Of a DNA stretch of 27,368 nt, positions 7,945-16,661 are shown one piece after another. Positions within the stretch are counted from its first letter, which is position 1. Each line of letters begins with the position of its first letter. This DNA comes from Rhodospirillales bacterium (GTDB lineage Bacteria; Pseudomonadota; Alphaproteobacteria; Rhodospirillales_A; JACZKS01), in the NCBI GenBank assembly GCA_018648445.1, contig JABGRG010000048.1, positions 1-27,368 of the forward strand, given 5' to 3'. The notes under the pieces were generated by a model. It did not search any database. It saw only the letters and a program-made list of their open reading frames with translations, and was not told where the DNA came from. The position numbers and the translations under genes were made by a program.

Positions 7945-9072
7945 GTGCCCGTTCCGGTAATTCAGCAAATGCGCGTCGGCGCCTACGTTCTTCGCCAGAA
8001 ACTTCTTGGCAACAAGCGCTACCCCCTGGTCCTGATGCTGGAGCCCCTGTTTCGCTGTAATCTGGCCTGCGCGGGTTGCGGCAAGATTGATTATCCCGCC
8101 GAAATTCTGAACAAGCGCCTGAGCGTTCAGGAATGCCTGGATGCTGCGGATGACTGCGGCGCTCCGATTGTCTCGATTCCCGGCGGCGAACCGCTGCTGC
8201 ACAAGGAAATCGTCGGCATCGTCGAAGGTTTGGTCGCGCGCAAGAAATTTGTCTATTTGTGCACCAACGCCCTGCTTCTGGAAAAGCGCCTCGATCTGTT
8301 CGCGCCCAGCCCGTACCTGACATTTTCCGTCCATCTGGACGGGGACAAGAATCATCATGATCGGGCCGTCTGTCAGGACGGCGTGTTTGATCGCGCGGTC
8401 GCCGCCATCCGCGCCGCCCGAGAGCGCGGATTCCGGGTCAATATCAACTGCACCCTTTTCGACTATGCCGAACCGGAAAACGTCGCCGATTTCCTGTCAT
8501 TCGTGTGCGAGGATCTGGATGTGGAGGGGGTGACGGTAGCGCCCGGATATGCCTACGAACGGGCGCCGGCCCAGGAACACTTCATGACACGGACCCGCAC
8601 CAAGGAGTTCTTCCGGGCCCTGTTCCGCATTGGCAAGAGGCGCAAGTGGGACTTCAACCAGTCCATCATGTATCTGGATTTTCTGGCCGGGAACCGCCAA
8701 TACAAGTGCACGCCGTGGGGAAATCCGACACGCAACATATTCGGCTGGCAGCGCCCGTGCTACCTGTTGGGAGAAGGCCACGCGCCAAGTTTCAAGGCGC
8801 TGATGGAAGAAACCGACTGGGAACGTTACGGCACCGGCAACTACGAAAAATGCGCCGACTGCATGGTGCATTGCGGCTACGAGCCGACCGCCGTTATCAA
8901 CACCCTCGCCCACCCGTTACGCGCCCTAAAAGTGGCGACCCGCGGCATCGAAACGGAAAAACCGATGGCTCCCGAAATTTCGTTGGATGGGCAACGACCG
9001 GCTGAGTACGTGTTTGAAGACGCTCTACCCGAAGCCGAAGTCCCCACGAACGAGCATAGCGACGCGGCGTAA
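7945..9072 (+). CDS. hpnH: HpnH, radical SAM adenosylhopane synthase
   Basis: 375 residues from a GTG with a strong AGGAGG nine bases upstream. The radical SAM cysteine motif C-x3-C-x2-C is at C38, C42 and C45 (CNLACAGC). The GGEP motif that contacts the SAM amino group appears in IPGGEPLLHKE. Further cysteines toward the C-terminus (KCADCMVHCGYEP) match the HpnH family. HpnH joins the 5'-deoxyadenosyl group of SAM to diploptene to give adenosylhopane, the entry to C35 hopanoids. Its last 48 bp overlap the 3' end of hpnG on the other strand, which encodes the next enzyme in the same branch. Confidence 0.95.
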   Translation: MPVPVIQQMRVGAYVLRQKLLGNKRYPLVLMLEPLFRCNLACAGCGKIDYPAEILNKRLSVQECLDAADDCGAPIVSIPGGEPLLHKEIVGIVEGLVARKKFVYLCTNALLLEKRLDLFAPSPYLTFSVHLDGDKNHHDRAVCQDGVFDRAVAAIRAARERGFRVNINCTLFDYAEPENVADFLSFVCEDLDVEGVTVAPGYAYERAPAQEHFMTRTRTKEFFRALFRIGKRRKWDFNQSIMYLDFLAGNRQYKCTPWGNPTRNIFGWQRPCYLLGEGHAPSFKALMEETDWERYGTGNYEKCADCMVHCGYEPTAVINTLAHPLRALKVATRGIETEKPMAPEISLDGQRPAEYVFEDALPEAEVPTNEHSDAA

Positions 9073-9696
9073 AACAGAGATCGCCTGCCGGTTTTCCACG
9101 GCCACGCCTAGCAATCTGGTAAAGCTCCCAAGGTTTTTGAAAATCGCTTTCGCGGCGGCTGTTGGCATCACAGCTCCGTCGGTTCCGATCACACCCGCCC
9201 CCCAATCGGGAACCGCTTTGTCGTAAGGATCGGCGATTACCCTGACGGCAATGAAGGGCAGGTTTGCTCCGGCGATCGCATGACTTTCCATATCGACGGC
9301 CATTGCGCCGGTGTCCTTGCGCAACGCAGCCTTTTCCTCCGGCGAGGTCACCAACGCGCTTGAACCCGCAATTGCGCCGCCCACCGCCCTTATTTTGGGC
9401 GAAAGTTGCCCAAGAAGACGCTTGCGCCATTCGGCGTCAACAGGCCAAACGGTGTCACTGTAAATCACACTTTCAGGAAGAACGAGATCGCCGCAGCGCA
9501 GGCCCGGGTCCAATCCCCCCGCCAATCCAAAACTGACGAGGCCATCGCAACCGGACGCCGCCATTTCCCGCGCGATCTCGGTTGCGCGCGCCGAATCCGC
9601 CCCGGAACAAGCGATGTTGAGTTGGCAATCGCCCGGCCATCCGGTCAAGCAGCGGGCTTCGCTCGCAAGGCCGGTGATGATCCCGAGCCTGGGCAC
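9025..9696 (-). CDS. hpnG: HpnG, hopanoid-associated nucleoside phosphorylase/hydrolase
   Basis: 223 residues of the PNP/UDP/MTAN nucleosidase fold. Visible elements are the N-terminal IITGLASEA, the central VSFGLAGGLDP and the VDMES (134-138) ribose-contact motif. HpnG removes adenine from adenosylhopane to give ribosylhopane. The GTG start at 9696 directly abuts the TAG of shc (9699-9697) with no spacer, and no clear ribosome site is visible, so translation is probably coupled to shc. The gene is last in the minus-strand hpn operon and overlaps hpnH convergently by 48 bp. Confidence 0.92.
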   Translation of the reverse strand: MPRLGIITGLASEARCLTGWPGDCQLNIACSGADSARATEIAREMAASGCDGLVSFGLAGGLDPGLRCGDLVLPESVIYSDTVWPVDAEWRKRLLGQLSPKIRAVGGAIAGSSALVTSPEEKAALRKDTGAMAVDMESHAIAGANLPFIAVRVIADPYDKAVPDWGAGVIGTDGAVMPTAAAKAIFKNLGSFTRLLGVAVENRQAISVLRRVAMLVRGDFGFG

Positions 9697-11745
9697 CTAC
9701 ATGCCGTAGGGAGTGGTTTTGGTATTGGACGCGGCCAGATTTCGATAACGCGCCAGCGTCCACAGCGGGAAATAAGCGCTGTATCCATGGTAGCGCAGGT
9801 AGAAGACGCGCGGAAAACCGACGGCGTTGAAGTATTCTTCTTTCCACTTTCCGCCCTCAATCGGCGCATCCAGCAAATAGGCAATACCCCGGTGAACCTC
9901 GTCGCAGTCCACTTGGCCCGCCGCCATCAGTCCGAGAACGGCCCATGACGTCTGCGAGGGCGTACTGATCTTCACTTCGTCGCGGCGGTGCTGCCAATAG
10001 CTGGCGCAATCCTCGCCCCAGCCTCCGTCATCGCCTTGCCGGGCCTTCAGCCAATCGACCGCTTTTCGTACGTAAGGCGCATCCATGTCATCGCCAAGGG
10101 CGTTCAGCGCGCAAAGAACGGACCAGGTTCCGTAAACGTAGTTGTTACCCCATCGCCCGAACCACGATCCGTCATTCTCCTGTTTGCGAACAATGTACTC
10201 GACCCCCCGCGCCACGGCCTGATGGGTCCGATCATACCCGAGCTGCGCCAGCATTCCGATGCACCGCGCGCTGACGTCCGCCGACGGCGGGTCCAAAAGC
10301 GCGCCGTGGTCGGCGAAAGGAATGTGCTGAAGAACGTAGTGGGTGTTATCGGCGTTAAACGCGCCCCAGCCGCCGTTTCGGCTTTGCATGCCGATAATCC
10401 ATTCGGTCGCGCGTTCGATGGCATCGGCGTAGCGCTCCGGATCGGCACGGTGCAAAGCCATGACGACGACCGCCGTATCATCGACATCGGGGTAATAGTC
10501 GTTTCGATACTGGAAAGCCCAGCCGCCGGAACGAAGCCCCGGCCGGTCGGCGATCCAATCGCCGTCAACATCAAGAATTTGCCGATCAACCAGCCACTGG
10601 GCCGCATCGGCAATGGACGTTTCATCCAAATCAAGTCCGACTTCAAGCAATGCGTGGGACGCCAGCCCCGTATCCCAGACCGGTGACATACAAGGCTGGC
10701 AATAACCCCAATCCCCATGGGTCACGATCAGGCCGTCCAGCGCATTGCGCGCGGTCACGTAATCCGGATGATCCTTGCCATACCCCAAGGCATCGAAAGC
10801 CATGAGCGAGTTGGCGATTGCCGGGTAAATGCCGCCAAGGCCGTCTTCTCCGTTCAGGCGCTCCGTAACAAACGTCATCGCCTTCTTGATCGCCATGTTG
10901 GTCAGAAACTTCGGCACAAACGGATGAACGAGGCGCCCAATCCGGTCGAAGAAAAGCATCAATTCGCCAGCCCAATGGTCGGTCGGGTTGACCAGATATT
11001 TTTTCTCTTCGTCAGGCGGCGTTACGAACAATTCTTCGATCCCGACGCCACGCGGATTTCGCGCTTTCGGCTTCAACGCTTCCATCACCATCAACGGAAC
11101 CATGACGGTTCGCGACCAGTACGAAACCTTGTCCACATGGAAAATGAACCACTTTGGCAAAAGCAGCATTTCCAGCCACATGACGGGGGTCGCGCGCCAC
11201 GGCACCTGTCCAAACAAAGCCAACGTGAATCGGGTAAGCACGTTGGCTTTGGCCGCCCCGCCGTGGGCAAGAATGGCGGCGCGCGCGCGCGCCATATGCG
11301 GCGCGTCCGCATCGTCACCAATCATCTTCAAGGCGAAGTACGCCTTCACCGATGCGCTGATATTGAAATCACCGTCAAAGAAAAGCGGCCAGCCGCCGTG
11401 GTCTTCCTGGATTTTGCGCAAATATCGACCGAGCTTGGCTTCCAGCCCGTCATCGACCTCGTCGAGGAAATGATTAAGCAGGATGTATTCGGCTGGGATG
11501 GTCGCATCGGCCTCCAACTCAAAGGCCCAGTGTCCATCGTCGGCCTGTCGGCCCAGAAGGGATTCCGTCATTTCGCCGATCAGGGAATCGATCTTGACGC
11601 TGCCAGCGCTGGTTCGTTCCGCAAGAGACATCCCCGCAGCTTCCAACCCGCGTGACGCGTTCGCCCGCCCCCCAACGATGCGATTGCCTTCGGAATCCTG
11701 ATACACGTCAACCTTCTGCGTGGTTCGTCGACCGCCTTGATGCAC
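9697..11745 (-). CDS. shc: Squalene-hopene cyclase (HpnF)
   Basis: 682 residues. The catalytic acid motif DVDDTA is at 420-425 (D420, D422, D423; family motif DxDDTA). QW-type repeats (Q-x-G-x-W-like) recur, for example DGHWAFELEADATIPAEYI at 70-88, SRNGGWGAFNADN, ENDGSWFGRWG and GDDGGWGEDC. The enzyme is a monotopic membrane protein cyclising squalene to hopene/hopanol. GTG start with AAGGTAGG about 8-10 nt upstream, 17 bp after hpnE; TAG abuts hpnG. The roughly 50-residue extension before the first helical repeat is slightly long but normal for proteobacterial cyclases. Confidence 0.97.
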   Translation of the reverse strand: MHQGGRRTTQKVDVYQDSEGNRIVGGRANASRGLEAAGMSLAERTSAGSVKIDSLIGEMTESLLGRQADDGHWAFELEADATIPAEYILLNHFLDEVDDGLEAKLGRYLRKIQEDHGGWPLFFDGDFNISASVKAYFALKMIGDDADAPHMARARAAILAHGGAAKANVLTRFTLALFGQVPWRATPVMWLEMLLLPKWFIFHVDKVSYWSRTVMVPLMVMEALKPKARNPRGVGIEELFVTPPDEEKKYLVNPTDHWAGELMLFFDRIGRLVHPFVPKFLTNMAIKKAMTFVTERLNGEDGLGGIYPAIANSLMAFDALGYGKDHPDYVTARNALDGLIVTHGDWGYCQPCMSPVWDTGLASHALLEVGLDLDETSIADAAQWLVDRQILDVDGDWIADRPGLRSGGWAFQYRNDYYPDVDDTAVVVMALHRADPERYADAIERATEWIIGMQSRNGGWGAFNADNTHYVLQHIPFADHGALLDPPSADVSARCIGMLAQLGYDRTHQAVARGVEYIVRKQENDGSWFGRWGNNYVYGTWSVLCALNALGDDMDAPYVRKAVDWLKARQGDDGGWGEDCASYWQHRRDEVKISTPSQTSWAVLGLMAAGQVDCDEVHRGIAYLLDAPIEGGKWKEEYFNAVGFPRVFYLRYHGYSAYFPLWTLARYRNLAASNTKTTPYGM

Positions 11746-11762
11746 CGTATATACCTACCTTC

Positions 11763-13022
11763 TCATGAGTTTTCTGACAAGGAAATGACTGCGTCCGCCG
11801 CCTTTTTTCCAGACAAAATCGCGCTTTCGATGGTCGCGGGAATGCCGGTATCGGTCCAATCGCCAGCCAGGAACAGGTTTTTCCGGCTGGTGTGGGTCAT
11901 CGCCCGACGTTTTATCTGGTCCGGCGTTTGAGCAAATGTCGCGCGCTTTTCCTTAACGATGCGAAACGGCGCAACCGGTTGGTTTTCCTTTTCCAGGGGC
12001 CGTGCGATCTCTTTCCATATCAGCGCGCCTAACTCCTCGGCGGACCGGTCGGTCAGATGATCAGCCGCGCTGATGGTCACAGACGCGATATCGCGGCGAA
12101 GGAAAATCCACTGCGAAACACCGCCGATCAGACCCAGCAGCGCCGGTTCTTCATTCATCCCATCCACCCTGAAATGCGCATTCAAGATTGAGCGGAATTG
12201 GGTTGGAACCTCCAGACCGGCTATGAGATTACCACACACCGGCGGCGGAACCGCGAGAACAACCCGATCGTCCGATCCTACGGCCACGGTTTCTTCAACC
12301 AATTCGACGGCAGTAACCCGGTCATTGGAATATGCCAATTCACGAACCCGGCATCCCGTTCGAACCTCGGCGCCCCGTTCGGCCAGAAAAGCCCGTGCGG
12401 GGTCGACGAAACTCTCGCTCAGCCCTTCGCGCGCAATGCGCGGGCGATAGGCCTGTTCACCACGACCAAACGTTTCGCGCACAACCGGCCACAAAAGGGA
12501 TGCCGAGGCTTCGTCCAGCGCCGTGTTCATCACGGCAAGGGCGAAGGGTTCCCAAAAACGTCGATACAGCTCGCCGTCGCGCTTCAAGACGTCGTCGACC
12601 GTTTGATCCGGGCGCGCCCAGGCCAGCCGAATTCCGTGCAAATAGTCCATGGTGCGGGTTTCCGGAACCCGCCGGTCCTTCATCAACATCCACCAGGGGA
12701 AAAGGCCGCGATTGGGCCGTAACGTCCACCTTTTCGCCGTGTCGAGATCATAAAACGGAAATTCCGCGCGCTCCGGCCCACCCATGGTATCCGTCGCACC
12801 AATCACCGAAAGGTAGTCGAACGCCCCTTTGTTTCCGCTTAGCAGAATATGGTTTCCGTTGTCGATTCGGCGGTCCAGGGTTTTGTCGAAAAACGAACGG
12901 CAACGGCCACCCAGCACATTCGCGGCCTCGATCAACGAAACCCGCCGACCGGCCCGCACCAGATAGACCGCGCACGCCAGACCGGCCATTCCGCCACCGA
13001 CAATGATGGTTTTCGCGCTCAA
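11763..13022 (-). CDS. hpnE: HpnE, squalene-forming FAD-dependent desaturase
   Basis: 419 residues. The N-terminal dinucleotide loop GGGMAGL (9-15) is followed by the LIEAANVLGGRCRSF region typical of the phytoene-desaturase/amine-oxidase superfamily. The C-terminal FLAGDWTDTGIPATIESAI segment is the second FAD-contact motif. HpnE reduces hydroxysqualene to squalene in the HpnC-HpnD-HpnE route. The start is a TTG at 13022, one base after the hpnD TGA, with GGGGGG from the hpnD 3' end as ribosome site; no ATG or GTG exists at a sensible distance. Gene order hpnD-hpnE-shc supports the role. Confidence 0.94.
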   Translation of the reverse strand: MSAKTIIVGGGMAGLACAVYLVRAGRRVSLIEAANVLGGRCRSFFDKTLDRRIDNGNHILLSGNKGAFDYLSVIGATDTMGGPERAEFPFYDLDTAKRWTLRPNRGLFPWWMLMKDRRVPETRTMDYLHGIRLAWARPDQTVDDVLKRDGELYRRFWEPFALAVMNTALDEASASLLWPVVRETFGRGEQAYRPRIAREGLSESFVDPARAFLAERGAEVRTGCRVRELAYSNDRVTAVELVEETVAVGSDDRVVLAVPPPVCGNLIAGLEVPTQFRSILNAHFRVDGMNEEPALLGLIGGVSQWIFLRRDIASVTISAADHLTDRSAEELGALIWKEIARPLEKENQPVAPFRIVKEKRATFAQTPDQIKRRAMTHTSRKNLFLAGDWTDTGIPATIESAILSGKKAADAVISLSENS

Positions 13023-13023
13023 C

Positions 13024-13896
13024 TCAAAACCCCCCGTGGCGCACGACGATCCACAATTTGCGCGCCGATGAAACGCGAACGGCGGTTTTCAGCGCGGGGC
13101 CGTCCCACCCCCTGTCCTTCAGGGCGATAAATATGCGCCGGTAAACCTCCATCATAATGTGGGGGGGGCGAACCGAGCGTCGATCACACGCCGCCAGCGC
13201 CACTTCAGCCGCGTCATAGAATTCTTGGGTTCGCGCCGCCAGCACGCCGCATACGGTGGGAAAAGCCTGATGACCAAGAATATCCGCAACCTCGGCATCG
13301 TCGGGAATTCCGTGTTCGCGCAGCAAGGATGCCGGAACGTACAATCGGTCGCGCAGACCGTCCTCGTGGAAATCGCGCAGAATATTGGTCAGTTGAAGGG
13401 CTTGCCCCAGTACGTTGGAAAGCGGATCGCCCAACTCGGGCGGCACGCCGAACACGGCGCAAGAAAGCCTGCCGACCGCACAGGCGACACGGTCGCAATA
13501 GCCGGTCAGTGCACCTTCGTCGGCCAGCCGCACGCTCGGCTGCGCATCCACCTCCATCCCGTCGATAACGGCCAGAAAATCCGATTTGCGGAGACCGTAG
13601 CGTTCCACAGGGGGTTTCAGGGCCTCGCCGATGGACGATTGTGGCGATCCATCGAACAAAAGATCCAGTTCACCGCGCCACTGCCCCAATTGCCGCCTTT
13701 TTTGTGCCGGCTCGCCTTCTTCATCGGCGATATCGTCGACTTCCCGGCAGAACGCGTATACGGCGAACATGGCCTGACGTCTCTCTGCGGACAGAACCCG
13801 CATCCCCGCCAGAAACGAGCTGCCCGATTTCCGGGCCAGCGCCTCGACGTATTCTTGCGCGGATTGGTCAGATTTTTCCAATGGAGTATTCAGCAT
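13024..13896 (-). CDS. hpnD: HpnD, presqualene diphosphate synthase
   Basis: 290 residues of the trans-isoprenyl diphosphate synthase (squalene/phytoene synthase) family. Both Asp-rich regions for Mg-diphosphate binding are present: DDIAD (about 54-58) and LTNILRDFHED (about 169-179). HpnD condenses two farnesyl diphosphates to presqualene diphosphate. The ATG at 13896, two bases after the hpnB stop, is preferred over an upstream TTG at 13902 that overlaps that stop. Distinguished from HpnC by order in the operon and by the longer NILRDFHED motif. Confidence 0.93.
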   Translation of the reverse strand: MLNTPLEKSDQSAQEYVEALARKSGSSFLAGMRVLSAERRQAMFAVYAFCREVDDIADEEGEPAQKRRQLGQWRGELDLLFDGSPQSSIGEALKPPVERYGLRKSDFLAVIDGMEVDAQPSVRLADEGALTGYCDRVACAVGRLSCAVFGVPPELGDPLSNVLGQALQLTNILRDFHEDGLRDRLYVPASLLREHGIPDDAEVADILGHQAFPTVCGVLAARTQEFYDAAEVALAACDRRSVRPPHIMMEVYRRIFIALKDRGWDGPALKTAVRVSSARKLWIVVRHGGF

Positions 13897-13898
13897 GG

Positions 13899-15056
13899 TC
13901 AATGCATATCAGATTGGTGACGGCCTTTCCATTCACCACCGCGCCCCGACCAGAAACGAAGCGCCGAATCGATGGTGAAGAGCGTGTACAACGCCGCTGC
14001 AACAGGAAGGAAAAGCCCCCACGCCCGCCCCATTCCGTAAAGATGAAGCGTGGGCCCGTAGGCCGCCGCCATCAGGCCCCATCCGACCGCCCCCATGGAC
14101 GCCAGTGCGCCATCGCCCAAAACAATACCTGCAATGCAGGCGACGATGGGAACCACATAAACCAGCGCCATGCCCAAAACGGCCCCAACCAACAACAGCG
14201 CAGAATTGCCAAGCTGCTCGAAGGCCGTACGGGCAACCATCCGGCGGATCTCATCCAGACTATCGTAGGCGCGCAGGCTGCGCGTGGTCGCAGACAGACC
14301 TAGCCAGATATTGCCGTTCCGTTTGATTTTCCGCGCCAGCGCGCAGTCGTCGATCAACTGATCTCGAATGGCGAACAGTCCCCCTGCCCGCTTTAGGGCG
14401 TTGCGCCGAACGAGCATGCATCCACCAGCGGCAGCGGCCGTCCCATGCGCCGCGTCATTGACCCACGGGAACGGAAAAAGTTTCTGGAAAAAAAAGACGA
14501 AAGCGGGGATTAGAAGTCGTTCCCAGAACGAGCTGCAACGAAGCGCCACCATCAGGGAAACGAGATCGGCTTCGGCCTCCCGTGCCTTGGCCACCAGGCG
14601 GCCAAGGTTGGCGGGATCGTGTTCGATGTCGCCGTCCGTCAGCAACAGGAATTCGGCATACGGCGCAATTTCGTCCGCCTTTTCGATGCCCTGCGATACC
14701 GCCCATAGCTTGCCCGTCCATCCCGCCTCCAGGGCTTGCCCCGCAACCAGGTGGAAGTCAGCGCGCCCGGACGCGGCCGAAGCGGCGGCGGCGGCCGTTC
14801 CATCGTCGCTGTTGTCATCGACGACGATGACGGACAGTTGCCCTGCGTAATCCTGTTCGAAAAGGGAGGCAATCGTCGCGCCGATGGTTTGCGCCTCGTT
14901 GCGCGCGGGGATTACGGCGACGACCGCCGGAGCGTTGGCCAATTCGCCGGAAGCCATTGGAAGCCGCTGATCCGCCTGCCAGAACCTTCCGCGAAACAAT
15001 AAAAGCCAAAGCCACGCAAAAACCGAAATACCGGCGATCCAGGCGAATATCGTCAC
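13899..15056 (-). CDS. hpnB: HpnB, hopanoid-associated glycosyltransferase (GT2)
   Basis: About 385 residues. An N-terminal membrane helix (1-22) is followed by a GT2 domain with VAVIPARNEA, VVDDNSDDGT and a DGD metal motif in LLLTDGDIEHDP; the ARTAFEQL segment and two or three C-terminal hydrophobic helices follow. This is the HpnB architecture, membrane glycosyltransferases conserved in hpn clusters whose exact acceptor is unsettled. Start: GTG at 15056 with GAGG six bases upstream is favoured; GTG at 15062 is also possible, and longer versions would run into hpnC. Tightly packed between hpnC and hpnD. Confidence 0.88.
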   Translation of the reverse strand: MTIFAWIAGISVFAWLWLLLFRGRFWQADQRLPMASGELANAPAVVAVIPARNEAQTIGATIASLFEQDYAGQLSVIVVDDNSDDGTAAAAASAASGRADFHLVAGQALEAGWTGKLWAVSQGIEKADEIAPYAEFLLLTDGDIEHDPANLGRLVAKAREAEADLVSLMVALRCSSFWERLLIPAFVFFFQKLFPFPWVNDAAHGTAAAAGGCMLVRRNALKRAGGLFAIRDQLIDDCALARKIKRNGNIWLGLSATTRSLRAYDSLDEIRRMVARTAFEQLGNSALLLVGAVLGMALVYVVPIVACIAGIVLGDGALASMGAVGWGLMAAAYGPTLHLYGMGRAWGLFLPVAAALYTLFTIDSALRFWSGRGGEWKGRHQSDMH

Positions 15057-15064
15057 GTCCACCC

Positions 15065-15910
15065 TCAAACCAACGCTTTGATGGCGCCCAGCGCGCAACA
15101 CCACAAATAACCGGGTTTGCTCAGTTCCACCCTTTTGGCCAGGGGATCTTCCCGCCGCAACCGACCGACAAGGCGATCGGCGATGGTTACAATCGCGCCT
15201 GATTCCATGGCCAGCCGCCGCGAAATCAACCCCGACGGCAAGGCCCGCGCACGCACCAGCAATTCCGCCGTCGCATCGAGAGCCTGATCCAATACACCGC
15301 GCAACGGAGCGGCCGCTTCGGTCCCGCCCAGGTCTTCAACCGTCGCGCCCCTTTTGGTCATCCAGTCCTGCGGCAGATAAACCCGATCCAGCGTAAGGTA
15401 GTCGTCCTTGCAGTCCTGCAAATGGTTGATCACCTGCAACGCCATGCAAAGGGCGTCCGACGCCTCATAACCCAACCGGGAGCCGCCGTGCAGATCCAGC
15501 AAAAAGCGCCCCACGGGAGCCGCCGAAAGGGTGCAATAGCCCATCAGATCGTCCCAGTCTTCATAGCGCAGTTTGGTCGCGTCCAATTTGAAAGCGGCGA
15601 GCAGATCGACACAGTGGCGCGCATCCACCCCGGTCTCGGCCAACGAGTGCCGCATCCGTGTGGCCACCGTCACGTCGGAGCCGTCGCGGTCCATAAGCAC
15701 GTCCTCAAACAAATCGAGGCGCGCGATCTTCTCTTCGGGCGATAATTCCGGATTGTCGGCGATATCGTCGGCGGCGCGCGCAAATGCGTAGAAAGCCGCT
15801 ATATGCGGACGCAAGGGCGCGGGAAGCAGAATTGAGCCGACCGGAAAATTCTCGTAGGCAACGTCCTTGCCTGATGGCGTTTCAGCTGAATGTCCTGGGG
15901 AAGTGGCCAT
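15065..15910 (-). CDS. hpnC: HpnC, hydroxysqualene synthase
   Basis: 281 residues of the squalene/phytoene synthase family. The first Asp-rich motif is DDIAD (48-52) and the second is INHLQDCKDD (161-170). HpnC converts presqualene diphosphate to hydroxysqualene, the substrate of HpnE. The N-terminus YENFPVGSILLPAPLRPHI is characteristic of the HpnC subgroup. ATG at 15910, 15 bp after the hpnM stop; no strong ribosome site, so coupling to hpnM is plausible. Confidence 0.93.
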   Translation of the reverse strand: MATSPGHSAETPSGKDVAYENFPVGSILLPAPLRPHIAAFYAFARAADDIADNPELSPEEKIARLDLFEDVLMDRDGSDVTVATRMRHSLAETGVDARHCVDLLAAFKLDATKLRYEDWDDLMGYCTLSAAPVGRFLLDLHGGSRLGYEASDALCMALQVINHLQDCKDDYLTLDRVYLPQDWMTKRGATVEDLGGTEAAAPLRGVLDQALDATAELLVRARALPSGLISRRLAMESGAIVTIADRLVGRLRREDPLAKRVELSKPGYLWCCALGAIKALV

Positions 15911-15925
15911 CGAAAAATAAAGCCG

Positions 15926-16552
15926 CTACGCCCCTTTCTTCAAATCGCCGCGCAATTTCGACAAAAGACCTTCGACGGTGCCGCCGTTTCGCCGGATAAC
16001 CGATGCGAATTCGGAACGTTGCGTTTGCCCCATGCTGACGCCTTCGACGACCACATCGACGATTTTGAATATCTCGTCGCGCACGCGCACGCGCCAGGAC
16101 ACGTTTACGGGATGTCCGCCCGCGGGCCGCGAAATCGTCGACTTAACCAAAAAATCGCGTCCACTTCCGGCCTCAGCCTTGGTGACAACGATGTCCTCGT
16201 TTGAATAGGCCTCAAAGCGGTCGACATACGTGGTGACGATCAAGTCTTCGAAGAGTTGCAGATATTCGTCCTGCTGGTCTTTGGACGCCCGCTTCCAATA
16301 GCGCCCGAGAACCCACCGACCAATGGTTTTTACGGCGAAATTTTCGTTGAGGAGCGCACGGAAACGTTCGACTCTTTCTTCACGGACGACATCTTCCTTC
16401 GTCAATGCATTGATTGCACGCTCGGCCAGCGATTCGATGAAGGCGCTTGCCCGCACCTCGATATCTTCCGCCTGCGCAGCGGGAACGCCACAAACGCCCA
16501 TTGCAAACGTACAGGCCACAAGGAAGCTTAGGACGCTTCGTCGATTGAACAT
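15926..16552 (-). CDS. hpnM: HpnM, periplasmic MlaC/Ttg2D-family protein
   Basis: 208 residues from the ATG at 16552, chosen for its GGAGG five bases upstream. This start gives a clean signal peptide of 28 residues ending in PAAQA; a start at 16603 would add 17 residues ahead of it. The mature part (TLxGRYWKRASKDQQDEYLQLF-type region, then VNVSWRVR and FKIVDVVVEGVSM) is typical of MlaC-like phospholipid-binding proteins. MlaC proteins ferry lipid across the periplasm. HpnM is therefore inferred to carry hopanoids or lipids in concert with HpnN. First gene of the hpn minus-strand operon, separated by 109 bp from the HAD gene and preceded by a promoter candidate. Confidence 0.88.
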   Translation of the reverse strand: MFNRRSVLSFLVACTFAMGVCGVPAAQAEDIEVRASAFIESLAERAINALTKEDVVREERVERFRALLNENFAVKTIGRWVLGRYWKRASKDQQDEYLQLFEDLIVTTYVDRFEAYSNEDIVVTKAEAGSGRDFLVKSTISRPAGGHPVNVSWRVRVRDEIFKIVDVVVEGVSMGQTQRSEFASVIRRNGGTVEGLLSKLRGDLKKGA

Positions 16553-16629
16553 TCGGCCTCCAACCAAATCACCCAAGCTCGAAATTGTTTGCAAAGATGT
16601 CATCCATCCTGCGGCAATTTCAAGGTCGG

Positions 16630-16658
16630 ATTGTGTCGAGTTTACAATTTAACTTCAA
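16630..16658 (-). promoter_or_regulatory. Candidate sigma70-like promoter of the hpnM-C-B-D-E-shc-hpnG operon
   Basis: Minus strand TTGAAG (16658-16653), 17-bp spacer, CACAAT (16635-16630), each 4 of 6 to consensus, about 78 bp before the hpnM start and in the only sizeable gap upstream of the operon. Confidence 0.35.
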
Positions 16659-16661
16659 CGA

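Noticed and set aside
10717..11655. 312-residue plus-strand frame
   Set aside because: Antisense shadow of squalene-hopene cyclase; His/Arg-rich with no recognisable domain.
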